A stretch of DNA of 8,501 nucleotides. It comes from Accumulibacter sp. (GTDB lineage Bacteria; Pseudomonadota; Gammaproteobacteria; Burkholderiales; Rhodocyclaceae). Of this stretch, positions 5,343 through 8,501 are shown in pieces. Below the pieces are notes generated by a model. The model saw only the letters and a program-made list of their open reading frames with translations. It had not been told where the DNA came from and searched no databases. A program made the position numbers and the translations under genes. Positions within the stretch are counted from its first letter, which is position 1, and each line of letters starts with the position of its first letter. Where the stretch lies: NCBI GenBank assembly GCA_031274075.1, contig JAISQQ010000147.1, positions 1 through 8,501 of the forward strand, written 5' to 3'.

Positions 5343-7178
5343 ATGAAAAAGACGATTTTATCGGGGCTGTCCCTGCAGGTTCTGGTGGCGACGACGGTGG
5401 GGACGCTGGTGGCGCTCGCGCTGGTCTTCGCCGGATACCTCGATCAGTCCCATACTCCGGAACGACGTTACGCCTTGGTGGGCATTGGCCTGCTGCTGGT
5501 GCTGACGGTGCTGGCCGCGGGCGTGTTCTTCCGCCGCCTCGGCTCCTTGCGCGCCATCATCCGGCGTCTCGAGGATCTCCTGGAAAGGTATTTCCGCAAT
5601 ACGCCGAGAGACCATTCGTTTGTCCGCGGCGACGAATGCGAGCAGATCGGCTTTGCCCTGCAATTGCTGGAGGAGAGCATGGACGCGCGCGAGCGCAGCG
5701 AGCGCGAACTGCGCCAGCAGGAGCAGATCAGCGCCTCCATCCTGAGGGCGCTGCACCAGTCCGTGGTGGTCGCCGACAGCCGCGGCATCATCACCTTGTT
5801 CAGCCAGGGCGCGGAGGCGATGCTCGGCTATTCCGCCGACGAGATGATCGGCAGGCAAACGCCGATGCTGTTCCACGATCCCGAGGAAGTGCGCCGGCGG
5901 GCGGAGGAATTGTCCGAGGAACTGTGCATTCCCGTGGTCGCGGACACTTACACGCTGATTGCCAAGGCGCTGGCTACCGGCCAGGTCGATGAGCGCGAAT
6001 GGACCTACATTTGCAAGGACGGCACCCGCCTGACCGTGTTGGTGTCGATCACGGTATTTTTCGACGATCACGGCAACGTCATGTGCTGCTGCGTGGCCAC
6101 GGACGTGACCGAACGCTCGCGGGCCGCGGCGGAGATCTCGCGCCTGGCCAATTACGATCCCTTGACCCAGTTGCCCAACCGGCGTTTGTTCAAGGACCGG
6201 ATTCACATGGCGATCATCCAGTCGCGCCGGAAAGGCACGAAATTCGGACTGCTGATGATCGACCTCGACCGTTTCAAGCCGGTCAATGACAAGTACGGGC
6301 ATTCGATCGGAGACCTCCTGTTGAGCGCGGTCGCCGGGCGGATGCAAAAATGCCTGCGCGAGTCCGATACCCTGGCGCGCCTGGGCGGGGATGAATTCGT
6401 GGCGATCCTGCCGGTGATCCGGCACGTCAGGGATGCCGCGCGGGTAGCGAAAAAAATACGCCAGTCGCTCCGCGCGCCTTTCGACCTGACCAGCGACGTC
6501 ACCGTAAGCATCGACTGCAGCATCGGCATCGCCATCCATCCGGATCGTGGCGGCGATGAAGATTCACTGTTGAAGGCCGCCGACGACGCCATGTACGTGG
6601 CCAAGAGCCAGGGGCGCACCAAGGTCTATTTCGCGCGGGACGCCGCGGACACGAAAAATGGTCACCTGGGCTGCGGCCAGCAGGGCGAACGCGACGAACA
6701 GCCTCTTTTGTGGCGGGACGCCTACCAATGCGGCGAAGAGACCCTCGACCGGCAGCACAAGGATTTTTTCGAGTTCTGTAACGCAAGCATCCTGGGCATC
6801 GAGAATGGCGGCATTTCGCCCGAGGAACTGCCGCAAATACTCGAGCGTTTCGCCAGTGAAGCGACGGCGCATTTCCGCTATGAGGAAGCCGTCATGGCGC
6901 GCCTTGCCTACCCCAGGATCGAAGCGCACCGGAAGAAACACCAGGCGCTGCTCAACCGGGTGAAGAACATGCACCGCCTGGCCTTGGCGCGGGAACTGCC
7001 GATGGAGGAAGTGGTCCTGTTCTTCGAGCGGGACGGCGTGGTGCAGCACGTGTTGATCGACGATCATGGATACTTCCCGCTGTTGAAAAAGACGCTGCGG
7101 CAGGAGCGGAATTCTACGGAGACGCCGACGGAGACGCCGACGGAGACGCCGACGGAGACGCCGACGGAGACGCCGTGA
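5343..7178 (+). CDS. Membrane PAS-GGDEF diguanylate cyclase with C-terminal bacteriohemerythrin domain
   Basis: A 611-residue inner-membrane sensor predicted to make cyclic di-GMP from two GTP. Transmembrane segments lie at about 8-32 and 43-63 with a very short periplasmic loop. A charged linker (65-130) leads to PAS/PAC (about 132-258), then GGDEF (about 265-432). The active site is intact: LMIDLDRF with metal-binding D307, NDKYGH, and GGDEF at 348-352. An inhibitory RxxD site (RESD 339-342) lies five residues before it, so product inhibition is expected. Residues 455-585 form a bacteriohemerythrin with all seven di-iron ligands in place: H472, H510, E514, H529, H533, H569, D574. This suggests oxygen or redox control of c-di-GMP. 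The tail is five TETP repeats. ATG 5343 is chosen because it precedes the first membrane helix; the longer frame upstream overlaps repeats and the DUF2442 gene. No good Shine-Dalgarno is visible: a T-run precedes the start. Confidence 0.93.
   Translation: MKKTILSGLSLQVLVATTVGTLVALALVFAGYLDQSHTPERRYALVGIGLLLVLTVLAAGVFFRRLGSLRAIIRRLEDLLERYFRNTPRDHSFVRGDECEQIGFALQLLEESMDARERSERELRQQEQISASILRALHQSVVVADSRGIITLFSQGAEAMLGYSADEMIGRQTPMLFHDPEEVRRRAEELSEELCIPVVADTYTLIAKALATGQVDEREWTYICKDGTRLTVLVSITVFFDDHGNVMCCCVATDVTERSRAAAEISRLANYDPLTQLPNRRLFKDRIHMAIIQSRRKGTKFGLLMIDLDRFKPVNDKYGHSIGDLLLSAVAGRMQKCLRESDTLARLGGDEFVAILPVIRHVRDAARVAKKIRQSLRAPFDLTSDVTVSIDCSIGIAIHPDRGGDEDSLLKAADDAMYVAKSQGRTKVYFARDAADTKNGHLGCGQQGERDEQPLLWRDAYQCGEETLDRQHKDFFEFCNASILGIENGGISPEELPQILERFASEATAHFRYEEAVMARLAYPRIEAHRKKHQALLNRVKNMHRLALARELPMEEVVLFFERDGVVQHVLIDDHGYFPLLKKTLRQERNSTETPTETPTETPTETPTETP
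7116..7175 (+). repeat. 12-bp minisatellite, five perfect copies
   Basis: ACGGAGACGCCG is repeated five times without a mismatch and encodes TETP five times at the C-terminus of the GGDEF protein, directly before its TGA. The unit is a multiple of three, so changes in copy number keep the frame. Perfect identity between copies suggests recent expansion. The tail lies outside the hemerythrin fold and probably tolerates length change. Confidence 0.97.
7166..7169 (+). promoter_or_regulatory. Shine-Dalgarno inside the last minisatellite unit
   Basis: GGAG in the last ACGGAGACGCCG unit lies 5 bases before GTG 7175, a workable spacing. It supports the GTG start over ATG 7226, which has no comparable motif upstream. 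Confidence 0.55.
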
Positions 7179-8365
7179 CGGCGGCCAAGCTGTCTCCCTC
7201 TCCTGATGTATCTCCCGCTCCGTCGATGATCGAATGGCAGGAAGCGGGAGTCGCGCAAGCCATGCGCTGGTGTTCGCCGGGCGGCGTTCCGGCGCCGCGC
7301 CGCGTGCTCGTCGCCGACGACACGCTGACCGCCGACGCCGCCTGCCGCCTGGCTTGCGAAGGTACGGCGCTGCTCTGGCGCGGCGACTTCCAGAACGCCC
7401 GGCAACTGCTGCAGGCGCTGGCCCGGCGCATCGACCGCAAGGCGCGCGCCGGCAGCCGATGCGCGGCGGCGTTCCCCGAAGCCTTCCACCGCAAACGCAT
7501 GGCCCAGGCGCAGCGGGCGCGCATCCTCGGCCGGCTGCTGATTCCGTTCGCCGCCGGGCACGTCATCCCCCTGCGGCGAGCGCCCGACGTTCGCGACGCC
7601 TGCGTGGAAGCGCTCGGCTCGAGCGACGAGGCGCGGGCCATTCCGCTGCGCGAACTGCTCGGCCTGATCGGCGCGCACGAATGGCGCCGGAAAGGGGTGC
7701 CCATTGCCGCGCTGGGTGGCCGCATTCACCCGCATTACGGCGTTTTCTCGCCGGTGCGCGGCGAATACGTGGCGCTGGTCGCCGAAGCGCCCTTGCCCGC
7801 GGCGGCGATCGGCGGCCTGGCTTTCGACATCGGCGCCGGCACGGGCGTCCTGGCCGCGGTGCTGGCGCGGCGCGGGGTGCGGCGCGTCGTGGCCACCGAT
7901 CTGGATCCGCGCGCGCTGGCCTGCGCCCGCGACAACGTAAACCGGCTGGGCCTTTCCGCCTCGGTCGAAGTCATCGAGGCCGACCTGTTTCCGCCGGGCC
8001 GCGCGCCGCTGATCGTCTGCAATCCCCCGTGGCTGCCCGGCAAACCCGCTTCGACCCTCGAAGGCGCGGTTTACGATCCCGACAGCCGCATGCTGCGCGG
8101 CTTTCTCGCCGGACTCGCCAGCCATCTCGAAGCGGATGGGGAAGGCTGGCTGATCCTCTCCGACCTCGCCGAACACCTGAAGCTGCGCTCGCGGGAAACC
8201 CTGCTGGAATGGATCGGCGCGGCCGGCCTGAAAGTGCTCGCCCGGCACGACACGCGCCCGACGCACCCCAAGTCCGCCGACCCGGACGACCCGCTGCACG
8301 CCGCGCGCGCCGCGGAAACAAGCTCGCTATGGCGGCTCAGGGATCAGAAGACAGGTGACGGGTGA
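7175..8365 (+). CDS. Class I SAM-dependent methyltransferase (NPPW motif)
   Basis: A 396-residue protein. The first 200 residues are a less recognisable N-terminal domain. Residues about 190-200 (YGVFSPVRGEYVALV) lead into the methyltransferase core: motif I FDIGAGTG at 217-224, ATDLDPRAL at about 240-248, VIEADLF at 266-272, and NPPW at 283-286. NPPY/NPPW is the amino-methylation signature of the HemK/RsmC/RlmG-like 'MTS' group, which modifies a planar nitrogen in protein, rRNA or DNA; the substrate here cannot be assigned. The GTG start overlaps the stop of the GGDEF gene (GTGA), so translational coupling is likely. ATG 7226 is the alternative start. The C-terminus is odd: the last residues, about GDQKTGDG after LWRL, and the stop codon lie inside a heptad repeat, suggesting the original end was replaced or extended. 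Confidence 0.85.
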   Translation: MTAAKLSPSPDVSPAPSMIEWQEAGVAQAMRWCSPGGVPAPRRVLVADDTLTADAACRLACEGTALLWRGDFQNARQLLQALARRIDRKARAGSRCAAAFPEAFHRKRMAQAQRARILGRLLIPFAAGHVIPLRRAPDVRDACVEALGSSDEARAIPLRELLGLIGAHEWRRKGVPIAALGGRIHPHYGVFSPVRGEYVALVAEAPLPAAAIGGLAFDIGAGTGVLAAVLARRGVRRVVATDLDPRALACARDNVNRLGLSASVEVIEADLFPPGRAPLIVCNPPWLPGKPASTLEGAVYDPDSRMLRGFLAGLASHLEADGEGWLILSDLAEHLKLRSRETLLEWIGAAGLKVLARHDTRPTHPKSADPDDPLHAARAAETSSLWRLRDQKTGDG

Positions 8366-8434
8366 CAGTTCAGTTACCGGGCGCTAAGCGCCCGCAAATA
8401 TTACTGTCTTCTGTCTTCCGTCTTCTGTCCTCTT
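8338..8434 (-). repeat. Heptad-hairpin element, copy F (overlaps a gene end)
   Basis: The left arm has CAG at 8338, 8345, 8352 and 8366, with a degenerate CGG at 8359, all in one 7-base register. The core 8374-8406 reads TTACC, stem CGGGCGC, triloop TAA, stem GCGCCCG, then CAAATATTACTG. The right arm has CTG at 8404, 8411 and 8425 with a degenerate CCG at 8418, in units complementary to CAGAAGA. The first 28 bases lie inside the methyltransferase frame and provide its stop. The core matches copies B and C on the opposite strand. Confidence 0.88.
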
Positions 8435-8501
8435 AGAAGCTGTTTTGGAAATTAGAAAGACATTTGAGAAGTAGATGGATCATCCAGGGTAGGGCGCGCT
8501 C
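8435..8501. other. AT-richer right edge, no gene seen
   Basis: Composition shifts abruptly to AT-rich (8435-8485, including TTTTGGAAATTAGAAAGACA). No open frame or RNA gene is recognisable. TTAGAAGCTGTT (8433-8444) repeats TTAGAACCTGTT (60-71) with one mismatch. The final bases GTAGGGCG resemble the arm of the inverted repeat at 281, so another repeat may start here. An insertion-sequence end is possible but not shown. Confidence 0.3.

Noticed and set aside
7116..7175. Minisatellite as an on/off phase-variation switch
   Set aside because: The 12-bp unit keeps the reading frame at any copy number, so it cannot switch the gene by frameshift.
7064..8299. A 411-codon minus-strand frame across the methyltransferase
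   Set aside because: It is antisense to the methyltransferase core motifs, has no recognisable domain, and its repeats (VSVG) are only the reverse reading of the minisatellite.

Overview
The window looks like chromosomal DNA of a GC-rich Gram-negative bacterium, most likely a betaproteobacterium of the Rhodocyclales / Candidatus Accumulibacter type. This is inferred from strong GC bias at third codon positions, gene families common in that group (a MalT-type LuxR regulator, a DUF2442-HTH protein, a GGDEF-hemerythrin sensor) and intergenic spaces packed with GC-rich palindromes. Taxonomy was not tested against any database.

Layout. Bases 1-34 may hold the last codons of an upstream gene. Bases 35-550 carry no gene and form a mosaic of repeats: a 33-bp inverted repeat (84-168), a heptad-hairpin element (171-279), a long inverted repeat with nested hairpins (281-428) and a second heptad-hairpin element (467-546). 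On the minus strand lies a large ATP-dependent LuxR/MalT-family regulator (551-3202). It is divergent from a plus-strand Gfo/Idh/MocA-family oxidoreductase (3474-4556), and the 271-bp gap between them holds the best heptad-hairpin element. Next come a run of heptads, a GC-rich repeat, and a minus-strand DUF2442-HTH protein (4679-5125). After a repeat-bearing gap there is a two-gene plus-strand unit: a membrane-anchored PAS-GGDEF-bacteriohemerythrin protein (5343-7178), overlapping by 4 bp a class I SAM-dependent methyltransferase (7175-8365). The window ends in another heptad-hairpin element and an AT-richer edge.

How it works together. The regulator and the oxidoreductase could form a divergent regulator-target pair. 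The GGDEF protein should make cyclic di-GMP in response to a PAS signal and to oxygen or a related ligand bound at its di-iron site. The methyltransferase is probably translationally coupled to it. No single metabolic theme joins all five genes.

The most unusual content is non-coding: six related copies of a composite repeat built from CAG-headed heptanucleotides (CAG every 7 bases in most arms) flanking a conserved GC-rich hairpin. Both heptad arms of a copy are largely complementary to each other, so the whole unit can fold on itself. Arm sequence differs between copies but mostly matches within a copy. One copy has lost the hairpin, one lacks a recognisable core, and one supplies the stop codon and C-terminal residues of the methyltransferase.
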